Shown here in pieces: positions 1-6,406 of a stretch of DNA of 6,505 nucleotides (its first letter is position 1; each line of letters opens with the position of its first letter). The DNA comes from an uncultured Coleofasciculus sp. (GTDB lineage Bacteria > Cyanobacteriota > Cyanobacteriia > Cyanobacteriales > Coleofasciculaceae): positions 1-6,505 of the forward strand of contig CADCTM010000888.1 in NCBI GenBank assembly GCA_902805485.1. The letters run 5' to 3'. Made by a program: the position numbers and the translations under genes. The notes under the pieces are model-generated. The model was not told the origin of the DNA and searched no databases. It worked only from the letters and a program-made list of their open reading frames with translations.

Positions 1-20
1 TCAATCGTTCCATAAATGAC

Positions 21-1067
21 ATGAAAGCCCGATCGCCTTTATCGTACATCCTAATTTTTCTCATTACCCTGACATTTACCGTCAGTTGCCGTAACCCAGC
101 AAGCAACATCAAAACAACGACGGGATCTGATGCCAGCGCACCCACTGCCGGACAGGTTCGGTTAGGATTCAGTGCATGGCCTGGATGGTTCCCTTGGCAA
201 GTTGCTCAAGACCAGGGAATTTTTAAGCAACACAATGTTCCCGTCGAGTTAAAGTGGTTTGATGGCTATCTAGAATCCATCAACACCCTCAATGCCGGAC
301 AAATCGACACAAACAGCCAAACACTAGGAGATACAGTTAGTTCGGTTTCAGGAGGTGCAGATCAGGTAATTGTCTTAGTTAACGACAACTCCACAGGCAA
401 CGATAAAATAATTGTCCGGGAAGGTATTAATTCAATCACTGATTTGAAAGGTAAAAAAGTTGCTGCCGAAGAAGGCACAGTCGATCACTTTCTGTTGTTA
501 TTAGGAATGAGAAAAGCTGGATTGTCTCCAAAAGATATTCAATTTGTTGGTTTAGAAACAGGGCAAGCTGCTGCTGCATTTGTAGGCGGAAAAGTCGATG
601 CTGTTGCCGTATTTGCCCCATTTACTACTCAGGCATTAAAGCGTACAGGCAGTAAGGAACTCTTCAGCTCTAAAAATTTCCCCGGCGCAATTTCTGATCA
701 CTTAGTCTTCAGCCGCAAGTTTGTTGATTCCAATCCTGAAAAAGTGCAAGCAATGGTAGATTCCTGGTTTGCCACCATAGATTATATAAAAGCAAATCAA
801 GCCAAAGCTTATGAAATTATGGCAAAACGAGCCGGAGTCAGTGTTGACGAATATAAACAATACGCTGATGGCACCAAAATTTTCACCCTTGAAGAAAATC
901 TCAAAGCCTTCCAACCCGGTAATGACATGACTTCTTTACAATTTGCGGCAACAGAAATGAGTAAATTTCTCACTGATGTCGGACTGGCTAAAACTACCCC
1001 AGAGACAGGCAAGTTATTTGACGATCGCTTTATTAAAGCCTACGCCCAAAAAGCCAAGAAAGCCTAA
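21..1067 (+). CDS. ABC transporter substrate-binding protein, NitT/TauT (NMT1/SsuA-like) family, probable lipoprotein
   Basis: This is the extracytoplasmic binding component of an importer; it captures the solute and delivers it to the permease encoded next door. The 348-residue product opens with Lys/Arg, a hydrophobic stretch (about residues 8-21) and TVSC with Cys23, a slightly degenerate lipobox (Thr at -3), so it is probably a lipid-anchored protein. A Thr/Ser/Ala/Pro-rich linker (24-45) follows, then the binding domain from residue 46. Its start is aromatic-rich: SAWPGWFPWQVAQDQGIF (51-68) and WFDGY (79-83); DLKGKKVAAEEGTVDH (143-158) is the usual hinge/ligand-side block of NMT1-like proteins. 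From memory, WPGW, the NDNSTGND segment and the YADGTKIFTLEENLKAF segment resemble the urea-carboxylase-region binding protein family more than TauA or SsuA. Substrate unknown; guanidine, urea-like or sulfonate compounds are candidates. The start is supported by the signal sequence; only 20 bases lie upstream, without a clear Shine-Dalgarno site, and the frame stays open to the window edge. Confidence 0.9.
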   Translation: MKARSPLSYILIFLITLTFTVSCRNPASNIKTTTGSDASAPTAGQVRLGFSAWPGWFPWQVAQDQGIFKQHNVPVELKWFDGYLESINTLNAGQIDTNSQTLGDTVSSVSGGADQVIVLVNDNSTGNDKIIVREGINSITDLKGKKVAAEEGTVDHFLLLLGMRKAGLSPKDIQFVGLETGQAAAAFVGGKVDAVAVFAPFTTQALKRTGSKELFSSKNFPGAISDHLVFSRKFVDSNPEKVQAMVDSWFATIDYIKANQAKAYEIMAKRAGVSVDEYKQYADGTKIFTLEENLKAFQPGNDMTSLQFAATEMSKFLTDVGLAKTTPETGKLFDDRFIKAYAQKAKKA

Positions 1068-1092
1068 AAACAACTTTTTACCTGTTAGCTTC

Positions 1093-1938
1093 ATGAATCA
1101 AAACCCTGAATCAATTAGAGACTTTATCCGACCCAAAACAGTGAAGCCTACGGTTTTCTGGAGACTGGCAGAAGACATTCCCCCCCGCCTTAGCACCGCC
1201 TTAACAATTACCTCAATCGCACTTCCCCTACTGCTGTGGTGGCTTGTAAGCACCATTGGACAAGTAGATCCCAAGTTTTTGCCCTCACCTGCCCAAGTGA
1301 TTGCGGCATTTGGTCGATTGTGGAGTACGGGCGAATTGTTGCAAGATACAGTTGCCAGTTTATGGCGGGTTGGCGTTGGGTTTCTATTAGCAGCACTCTT
1401 TTCAATTCCAGTAGGAGTGTTAATGGGGAGTTTTGCCAGTATTCGTGCCTTGCTAGAACCGCTGTTTGGCTTAGTTCGTTATATGCCGGCACCTGCATTT
1501 ATTCCTTTACTGATTCTGTATTTAGGAATTGGCGAGGAACCGAAAATTACCCTAATTTTCATTGGGGTATTTTTCTTCAACTCCTTGATGGTCATGGATA
1601 CAGTAAAGTTTGTCCCAAAAGATTTAATTGAATCGACATATATCTTGGGTGGTAATCGCCTAGAAACATTACTTCAGGTTATTTTTCCCTACGTTTTACC
1701 CGGAATTCTCGATGCTTGTAGAATTAATTTAGCCGCCGCTTGGCAGTTAGTAATTGTCTCAGAATTAATTGCAGCAACAGAAGGTCTAGGACGCCGCATT
1801 AGTGTAGCCGGACGCTTCCTCAAAACCGATGAAATTTTTGTTGGTTTAATCGTAATCGGGGTAATTGGACTGACATTTGACCTTTTATTTCAGTATTGCT
1901 TGCGGGTATCCTGCAAGTGGGCAAATCAGAAACGATAA
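1093..1938 (+). CDS. ABC transporter permease, SsuC/TauC-like (BPD_transp_1 family)
   Basis: This is the inner-membrane channel subunit of the importer. The 281-residue product has a short cytoplasmic N-terminus, a first membrane segment at about 35-55, the LPSPAQVI motif (63-70) typical of SsuC/TauC/NrtB proteins, and several further hydrophobic segments (roughly 93-113, 134-147, 152-168, 213-228 and 250-272). The EAA-type loop that docks on the ATPase is visible from Glu180 to Pro203 (ESTYILGGNRL, then QVIFPYVLP). The length is normal for the family. I chose ATG 1093 rather than the in-frame ATG at 976: the longer version would overlap the end of the binding-protein gene by 92 bases and add a basic, non-conserved 39-residue extension, while ATG 1093 lies 25 bases after that gene's stop. 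No good Shine-Dalgarno site precedes it, so translation may depend on coupling to the upstream gene. Confidence 0.93.
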   Translation: MNQNPESIRDFIRPKTVKPTVFWRLAEDIPPRLSTALTITSIALPLLLWWLVSTIGQVDPKFLPSPAQVIAAFGRLWSTGELLQDTVASLWRVGVGFLLAALFSIPVGVLMGSFASIRALLEPLFGLVRYMPAPAFIPLLILYLGIGEEPKITLIFIGVFFFNSLMVMDTVKFVPKDLIESTYILGGNRLETLLQVIFPYVLPGILDACRINLAAAWQLVIVSELIAATEGLGRRISVAGRFLKTDEIFVGLIVIGVIGLTFDLLFQYCLRVSCKWANQKR

Positions 1939-1969
1939 CTCCAATTAATTACATAATTTATTGCATTTA

Positions 1970-1975
1970 TAGGAT
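1970..1975 (+). promoter_or_regulatory. Ribosome binding site of the ATPase gene
   Basis: The sequence TAGGAT lies seven bases before ATG 1982 (core AGGA at 1971-1974). It is the clearest Shine-Dalgarno-like site in the window and supports that start codon. The other genes have weak or no such sites, which is common in cyanobacteria. Confidence 0.6.
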
Positions 1976-1981
1976 TTAACA

Positions 1982-2755
1982 ATGTACCTGCAAATCAACA
2001 ATCTACACAAAAACTTCGAGACAAAAGCCGGTTCTTTAGTTGTCCTGAAAGACATTAACATGACCATCAATCAAGGTGAATACATTTGTGCCGTGGGGGC
2101 ATCAGGTTCCGGTAAATCAACCCTGCTACGGCAAATTGCCGGACTTGACAAACCGACTTCCGGAGAAGTCAAAGTTGATAATAAACTGATTACTGGACCC
2201 GGACCCGATCGCGGTATGGTATTTCAGCACTACACCCTTTATCCTTGGATGTCAGTCCAGGAAAACACCGAATTTGGACTCAAACTGCTAGGCGTACCCA
2301 AAAAAAACCGCCGCGAGCAAGCCAGCTACTATTTAAGTGTGGTGGGATTAACCGAATTTGCCAAAGCCTTACCCAAGCAGCTATCCGGTGGCATGAAACA
2401 GCGAGTAGCCATCGCCCGCGCCCTTGCCTCAGAACCAAAAGTACTATTAATGGATGAACCCTTCGGCGCATTAGATGTTCACACCAAAGAATCAATGCAC
2501 GAATTCATGCTAGACCTTTGGCAACGTACCAACATCACCATCTTCATGATTACCCATGATGTCGAAGAAGCTGTATTTCTTGCCAATCGCATTTATGCTT
2601 TAGGTACACGTCCTGGTACTGTAAGAAAAGAAATGGTGATCAATTTGCCCGAACGCAGCAGCGCTGTCAAACGCCACTCAACCTTCCACGATTACCGCGA
2701 CGAACTGATGGAATTATTACGCAGACATGGCAAAGAAGCATTAGCCGCAGCTTAA
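1982..2755 (+). CDS. ABC transporter ATP-binding protein, SsuB/TauB/NrtD-like
   Basis: This is the cytoplasmic ATPase that energises the importer. All nucleotide-binding motifs are intact in the 257-residue product: Walker A GASGSGKST (39-47), Q-loop Gln82 within MVFQHYTLYPW, ABC signature LSGGMKQ (134-140), Walker B VLLMDE (154-159) followed by the D-loop GALD (162-165), and the switch His192 in MITHDVEEA. Length and motif spacing match the single-domain SsuB/TauB type; there is no C-terminal binding-protein-like extension as in NrtC. The start at 1982 has a good Shine-Dalgarno site, and the gene follows the permease by 43 bases, consistent with one transcription unit binding protein-permease-ATPase. 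The motifs identify the family but do not report the substrate. Confidence 0.95.
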   Translation: MYLQINNLHKNFETKAGSLVVLKDINMTINQGEYICAVGASGSGKSTLLRQIAGLDKPTSGEVKVDNKLITGPGPDRGMVFQHYTLYPWMSVQENTEFGLKLLGVPKKNRREQASYYLSVVGLTEFAKALPKQLSGGMKQRVAIARALASEPKVLLMDEPFGALDVHTKESMHEFMLDLWQRTNITIFMITHDVEEAVFLANRIYALGTRPGTVRKEMVINLPERSSAVKRHSTFHDYRDELMELLRRHGKEALAAA

Positions 2756-2764
2756 AATAAATCC

Positions 2765-2866
2765 CTTGCACTCAATCAAAATACGCCCCCTAACCCCCCA
2801 ATTATAGGGAAATTCAAAGTCCCCACAGTTAGCTCATTTAAAGGGCGTTTCAAGATTGATTGCAAG
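2765..2866. repeat. Long imperfect palindrome between the ABC operon and birA
   Basis: The arms 2765-2788 and 2843-2866 are reverse complements at 19 of 24 positions. The outer part CTTGCACTCAATC pairs with GATTGATTGCAAG with one mismatch, and the inner part ACGCCC pairs exactly with GGGCGT. Inside, CTAAC (2790-2794) is complementary to GTTAG (2828-2832), and there are runs of C and G (CCCCCC at 2794-2799, TCCCC at 2820-2824) reminiscent of the degenerate C-run/G-run intergenic repeats of filamentous cyanobacteria. It starts 10 bases after the ATPase stop and ends 21 bases before birA. It could be a small non-autonomous mobile element, an RNA processing/stability structure or a weak terminator; no U-run follows the outer stem, so a classic terminator is not supported. 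The pairing is seen directly; the function is inference. Confidence 0.55.
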
Positions 2867-2887
2867 CCGTCCAAATTCTAAATTTCA

Positions 2888-3661
2888 ATGTCTCAATCCC
2901 AACTACCTCAATGGTTGCACTGGCTAGATTCTTGCCCCAGTACAAACACCTGGGCGCTCACAAACCTTAGCAATTTAAATCATGGCGATGTCGTCTTCAC
3001 CCAGCAACAAACCGTTGGACGAGGACAACATGGACGTACCTGGTACTCTCCAACAGGCGTGTTAACTACTAGTATTGCCCTCGATCATATTCCCACCGCC
3101 CAGTTGCCCCAACTTAGTTTATTCGCTGGATTAGCAGTCATTTATGCTATTGAAAATTTGCTTCCCAATCTCCAAGGTCAGTTGCAATTAAAATGGCCCA
3201 ATGATGTCTTATTAAATAAGCGAAAACTAGCCGGTATTTTGTGTGAAGCAAGTACGAATGGGGCAACAAGTCGGGTTGTAGTAGGAATTGGACTCAATAT
3301 TAGTGTGGATTTTGACCAAGCTGGACTAGATACTAGTAATATCGGTCATGCCATCAGTTTGCATCAAATATCATCAATGACACCTTCGGAGTTACAGTTA
3401 CTAGAGAGAGCGCGTCATTACCTACTAGAAACAGCCGGATTACTATGTTTAGAAAAAAAAGGAATATCTGCACTGCTTCCCGCACTCCGCACTCGTGATG
3501 CATTGTACGGTCAAGCGATTACCATCGATTTAGGTACCCAAAAGGTTTCAGGATTTGCCGCCGGAATAAGCGATCGCGGATATTTACTACTAAAATTACC
3601 AAATGGCGAAATGCGATCGTTCGTTTCAGGACATATACTCTGGCAAAACCGTAATGACTGA
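2888..3661 (+). CDS. birA: Biotin--[acetyl-CoA-carboxylase] ligase, single-function (no DNA-binding domain)
   Basis: This enzyme activates biotin with ATP to biotinyl-5'-AMP and transfers it to the lysine of the biotin carboxyl carrier protein of acetyl-CoA carboxylase, in the cytoplasm. The 257-residue product starts directly in the catalytic domain: CPSTNTWA (16-23), the biotinyl-AMP loop GRGQHGRTW (44-52), KWPND (102-106), the KLAGIL motif with Lys113, and GIGLNIS (133-139, where many relatives have Asn as last residue). A short C-terminal domain follows (about 205-255). The N-terminal helix-turn-helix of E. coli BirA is absent, so this is a class I ligase and should not act as a biotin-operon repressor. 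The loop has Gln47 where E. coli has Arg118; GRGQ variants occur in other natural ligases. No Shine-Dalgarno site is seen. The gene's last 8 bases overlap bioA. Confidence 0.93.
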   Translation: MSQSQLPQWLHWLDSCPSTNTWALTNLSNLNHGDVVFTQQQTVGRGQHGRTWYSPTGVLTTSIALDHIPTAQLPQLSLFAGLAVIYAIENLLPNLQGQLQLKWPNDVLLNKRKLAGILCEASTNGATSRVVVGIGLNISVDFDQAGLDTSNIGHAISLHQISSMTPSELQLLERARHYLLETAGLLCLEKKGISALLPALRTRDALYGQAITIDLGTQKVSGFAAGISDRGYLLLKLPNGEMRSFVSGHILWQNRND

Positions 3662-4934
3662 TTCCCCAATTTGGCGTCCTTTCACCCAAATGAAAACCGC
3701 ACCGCATCCCCCAAAAGTGGTAAAGGGAGAGGGAATTTGGCTGGAATTGGCAGATGGACGGCGGATCATGGACTGTATCTCTAGCTGGTGGGTGACAATT
3801 CATGGACACGCACACCCAGCACTCGCTGAGGCGCTTTACAAGCAAGCTATTGAGCTAGAACAAGTAATCTTTGCCGGTTTTACCCATGAACCGGCGGAAC
3901 AATTGGCACGTAAGTTACTTACCCATGTCCCCGACTCCCTGAAGCGCGTCTTTTTTTCCGATAACGGTTCCACCGCCGTAGAAGTGGCGCTGAAGATGGC
4001 GTATCAATATTGGCAAAATCAGGGAGAAACAAAGCGATCGCGTTTTATCGGCTTTGCAGGGGGCTACCACGGCGATACCATCGGCGCAATGTCCATTGGG
4101 CAAAGTTCTTCCTGGTGGCAAACATTCCAACCGTTGCTATTTGAAACTGATATTGTGCCTTTCCCTGCAACCTTTGATGGCGATGGGCAAGTTGAAGCAA
4201 AAGAAGCCGAAACTCTTGACAAAATCAAGTTTTTACTATGCCAAGAACGTCATGCCGGAATTGTGATTGAGCCGCTAGTTCAGGGTGCGGCAGGGATGCG
4301 GATCTGTCGCCCGCAATTTCTGCAAGCCTTGGAACACCTTGCTCATCAGTTCGGAGTATTGCTGATTTACGATGAAGTGATGACTGGATTTGGTCGCACA
4401 GGGGAGTTATTTGCCTGTTTGAAGTCTGCAACATCACCGGATATTCTTTGCCTTTCTAAAGGGCTTTCCGGCGGTTGTTTGCCTCTGGCTGTCACCCTGG
4501 CTACGGAAGCAATTTATCAATCTTTCTACAGTGATGATGCAACCAAAGCGTTCTATCACGGTCATTCCTACACAGGTAATCCCTTGGCTTGTGCAACGGG
4601 TGTTACGTCACTGGCGCTTTTAGAAGAGAATCCTCAACTGTTTCAGAGTATGGAGGCATTGCATCGTTGTTATCTTGAGCGATACTTGCAAGGACATCCG
4701 AAACTTGAGCAGATTCGTACTTGTGGCACAATCGCGGCGATGGAGGTGAAAACTAGTGAAACGGACGGGTATTTTAATGCGATCGCACCGCTCCTCAAAA
4801 CCCACTTTCTCCAAGCCGGTTTCCTCCTCCGTCCTCTGGGTAACACCCTTTACCTGATGCCTCCTTATTGCATTACGAGTGATGAACTTGAATCAATTTA
4901 TCAAGTAATTCGCCGAGTTCTTGATACCCTTTAA
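3654..4934 (+). CDS. bioA: Adenosylmethionine--8-amino-7-oxononanoate aminotransferase (DAPA synthase)
   Basis: This PLP-dependent class III aminotransferase converts KAPA to 7,8-diaminopelargonate, normally with S-adenosylmethionine as amino donor, the antepenultimate step of biotin synthesis. The 426-residue product starts with the family hallmark IWRPFTQMK (6-14), then SSWW (43-46) of the substrate pocket, GGYHGDT (136-142; Tyr138 and Asp141 correspond to E. coli Tyr144 and Asp147), YDEVMTGFGRTG (239-250, PLP-binding Asp240), LSKGLSGG with Schiff-base Lys269, and HGHSYTGNPLAC near residue 310. I chose ATG 3654, not the in-frame ATG 3603, because homology begins at this Met and the extra 17 residues are simply the end of birA read in another frame. 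The start overlaps the birA stop by 8 bases (ATGACTGA), indicating translational coupling. The conserved tryptophans and tyrosine favour a SAM-type BioA over the lysine-using BioK, but this is inference. Confidence 0.95.
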   Translation: MTDSPIWRPFTQMKTAPHPPKVVKGEGIWLELADGRRIMDCISSWWVTIHGHAHPALAEALYKQAIELEQVIFAGFTHEPAEQLARKLLTHVPDSLKRVFFSDNGSTAVEVALKMAYQYWQNQGETKRSRFIGFAGGYHGDTIGAMSIGQSSSWWQTFQPLLFETDIVPFPATFDGDGQVEAKEAETLDKIKFLLCQERHAGIVIEPLVQGAAGMRICRPQFLQALEHLAHQFGVLLIYDEVMTGFGRTGELFACLKSATSPDILCLSKGLSGGCLPLAVTLATEAIYQSFYSDDATKAFYHGHSYTGNPLACATGVTSLALLEENPQLFQSMEALHRCYLERYLQGHPKLEQIRTCGTIAAMEVKTSETDGYFNAIAPLLKTHFLQAGFLLRPLGNTLYLMPPYCITSDELESIYQVIRRVLDTL

Positions 4935-4971
4935 TGGGTGTGAAACCTCTCTTTTTCATATAAGCAGACCG

Positions 4972-5994
4972 ATGAATCTCCCTAACTGGAATCTTCTTGC
5001 CGATCGCTCTCTATCAGGTGAATTGTTAACCCGCGAGGAAGCCCATGCTGTCCTCCTTGCACCGGATACCATGCTTCTAGAGCAATTGGCGGCAGCGTAC
5101 CGGGTGCGACATCATTACTGGGGTAATCGAGTTCGCTTACATTTTCTGTTAAATGCACAAAGTGGTCTTTGTCCAGAAGATTGTCATTATTGTTCACAGT
5201 CGAAAATTTCGAGCGCCGAGATTGAAAAGTATCCGCTTTTGAGTCAGGAGAAGATTCTCGGTGCAGCAGAGCGTGCGGCGCACCTTAAAGCTGGTACGTT
5301 TTGTATGGTGATTTCGGGGCGATCGCCTTCTGAATCAGTTTTTGGTCGAGTTTTGGAAGCGGTGCAGGAAGTTAAGGCAAATTATGATCTTAAAATCTGT
5401 GCTTGTTTGGGGTTGTTGAGCCAAGAGCAGACTCAACGCCTTGCTGATGCCGGGGTTGATCGCGTTAATCATAACCTGAATACTTCAGAAACGTATCACG
5501 GGGAAATTTGCACGACTCACGAATTTAGCGATCGCCAAACTACGATAAAAAATGTCAAGGCTGCTGGTATTACTACTTGTTCCGGTGGCATTTTCGGCAT
5601 GGGTGAATCTGATGATGATGTGATTGATTTGGCGCTGTCGTTGCGGGAATTAAATGTGACGAGTGTGCCTGTAAATTTTTTGATTCCAATTCCTGGTACA
5701 CCTTTTGAGGGCTTGCAAAAACTAAATCCTCGGCGATGTCTCCGGATTTTGTGCCTATTCCGCTTTCTTTTGCCGTCTCAGGAAATTCGGATTGCGGGGG
5801 GAAGAGAGGTACATTTGCGATCGCTACAACCGCTTGGTTTATATCCCGCCAACTCAATTTTTATTGGCGACTATTTAACCACACCAGGGCAAGCGGTAAA
5901 CCAAGATTTTCAGATGATTCAAGATGCCGGATTTGTGCTAGAAGCCCCGGATGGCAAGCCTTTGGAAGATTTACGTAGTTTTGTACAACCTTAG
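4972..5994 (+). CDS. bioB: Biotin synthase, Bacillus-type subgroup
   Basis: This radical-SAM enzyme inserts sulfur into dethiobiotin to form biotin, the last step of the pathway. In the 340-residue product the [4Fe-4S] motif is CPEDCHYC (Cys67, Cys71, Cys74). The residues corresponding to the [2Fe-2S] sulfur-donor ligands are all present: Cys111 (GTFCMV), Cys143 (KICACLG), Cys203 (TTCSGG) and Arg273 (EIRIAGGRE). HNLNTS (167-172) and the C-terminal block LRSLQPLGLYPANSIF (282-297) are, from memory, closer to Bacillus subtilis BioB than to E. coli BioB (which has HNLDTS and a different C-terminal block). ATG 4972 was chosen because the product then aligns with the B. subtilis start (ADR...G...T.EEA). 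A TTG at 4921 would add 17 unconserved residues and overlap bioA by 14 bases. The gene begins 37 bases after bioA and is likely its operon partner. Confidence 0.95.
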   Translation: MNLPNWNLLADRSLSGELLTREEAHAVLLAPDTMLLEQLAAAYRVRHHYWGNRVRLHFLLNAQSGLCPEDCHYCSQSKISSAEIEKYPLLSQEKILGAAERAAHLKAGTFCMVISGRSPSESVFGRVLEAVQEVKANYDLKICACLGLLSQEQTQRLADAGVDRVNHNLNTSETYHGEICTTHEFSDRQTTIKNVKAAGITTCSGGIFGMGESDDDVIDLALSLRELNVTSVPVNFLIPIPGTPFEGLQKLNPRRCLRILCLFRFLLPSQEIRIAGGREVHLRSLQPLGLYPANSIFIGDYLTTPGQAVNQDFQMIQDAGFVLEAPDGKPLEDLRSFVQP

Positions 5995-6037
5995 TTGGCA
6001 AAAATGGCTTGGAAACGGGAAATCTAGAAAGCTAGGG

Positions 6038-6085
6038 CAATGCGATCGCTTTTAGTAAATTTTCGCTGAGTTGGCGATCGCATAT
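6038..6085 (+). repeat. Inverted pair of HIP1-containing arms, possible hairpin after bioB
   Basis: ATGCGATCGC (6040-6049) and GCGATCGCAT (6074-6083) are exact reverse complements separated by 24 bases, so transcribed RNA could form a 10-base-pair GC-rich stem 45 bases after the bioB stop. It might serve as a 3' end structure for the biotin transcript, but no T-run follows the stem, so a Rho-independent terminator is not supported. Since HIP1 is itself a palindrome, any two copies pair; only the matching AT flanks add information. Confidence 0.35.
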
Positions 6086-6406
6086 TGTGCAGTTTGGCGG
6101 GGGCAAGACAATGTTTTATCGCTTGCAACCTATAACTTGAGCTGTTTCGCCAAATCAGTCACAGTTGCATGGTTCAGGAACTAGAGCAAGTGACAAAGGA
6201 GTTACAGCAGTTTTCCACTTATCATTACAGACAAACCTTTTGGGGCAAGTTTTGAAGCTCAAAGTGTTGGTTTGAAGAAGTCAGTAATGCTAAACCCGCC
6301 TTTACACTTTTATGTATTACGCTGACGCAAATAATTACAATACAGTATACCGCAGCCCGTACCATAACTGGCTTAGATAATTATAAAGAAATAAGATGCC
6401 CGCGCT

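Larger units (their letters stand above)
3570..6081. repeat. HIP1 octamers (GCGATCGC), eight dispersed copies
   Basis: Exact GCGATCGC copies begin at 3570, 4034, 4779, 5319, 5528, 5817, 6042 and 6074. HIP1 is a highly iterated palindrome of many cyanobacterial genomes and is the main taxonomic clue here. Six copies lie inside birA, bioA and bioB; two lie in the region after bioB. None occurs in 1-3569, where only partial matches such as CCGATCGCC (near 29) and ACGATCGC (near 1021) are seen. Confidence 0.9.

Noticed and set aside
16..24. Two-codon upstream frame ATGACATGA overlapping the binding-protein start
   Set aside because: Such a minimal frame is expected by chance and no ribosome-binding context supports it.
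976..1092. Longer permease start at ATG 976
   Set aside because: It overlaps the binding-protein gene by 92 bases and adds a basic, low-complexity extension; ATG 1093 gives a normal family length.
2856..2884. Promoter-like pair TTGATT (2856-2861) and TAAATT (2879-2884) with 17-base spacing before birA
   Set aside because: Each hexamer matches only four of six consensus bases, and transcription would start at or within the birA start codon, so it is probably chance.
3603..3653. Longer bioA start at ATG 3603
   Set aside because: The extra 17 residues are out-of-frame birA sequence; family similarity begins right after ATG 3654.
4921..4971. TTG start for bioB at 4921
   Set aside because: The added 17 residues are not family-like and would overlap bioA; the ATG at 4972 aligns with known BioB N-termini.
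5573..5857. 94-codon - strand ORF within bioB and similar antisense frames in other genes
   Set aside because: They lie wholly inside strongly supported + strand genes and their translations show no domain or motif.
6169..6255. 28-codon + strand ORF (MVQELEQVTKELQQF...)
   Set aside because: It is short, has no convincing Shine-Dalgarno site before its ATG and resembles nothing I recognise; it may be a chance frame or a gene remnant.
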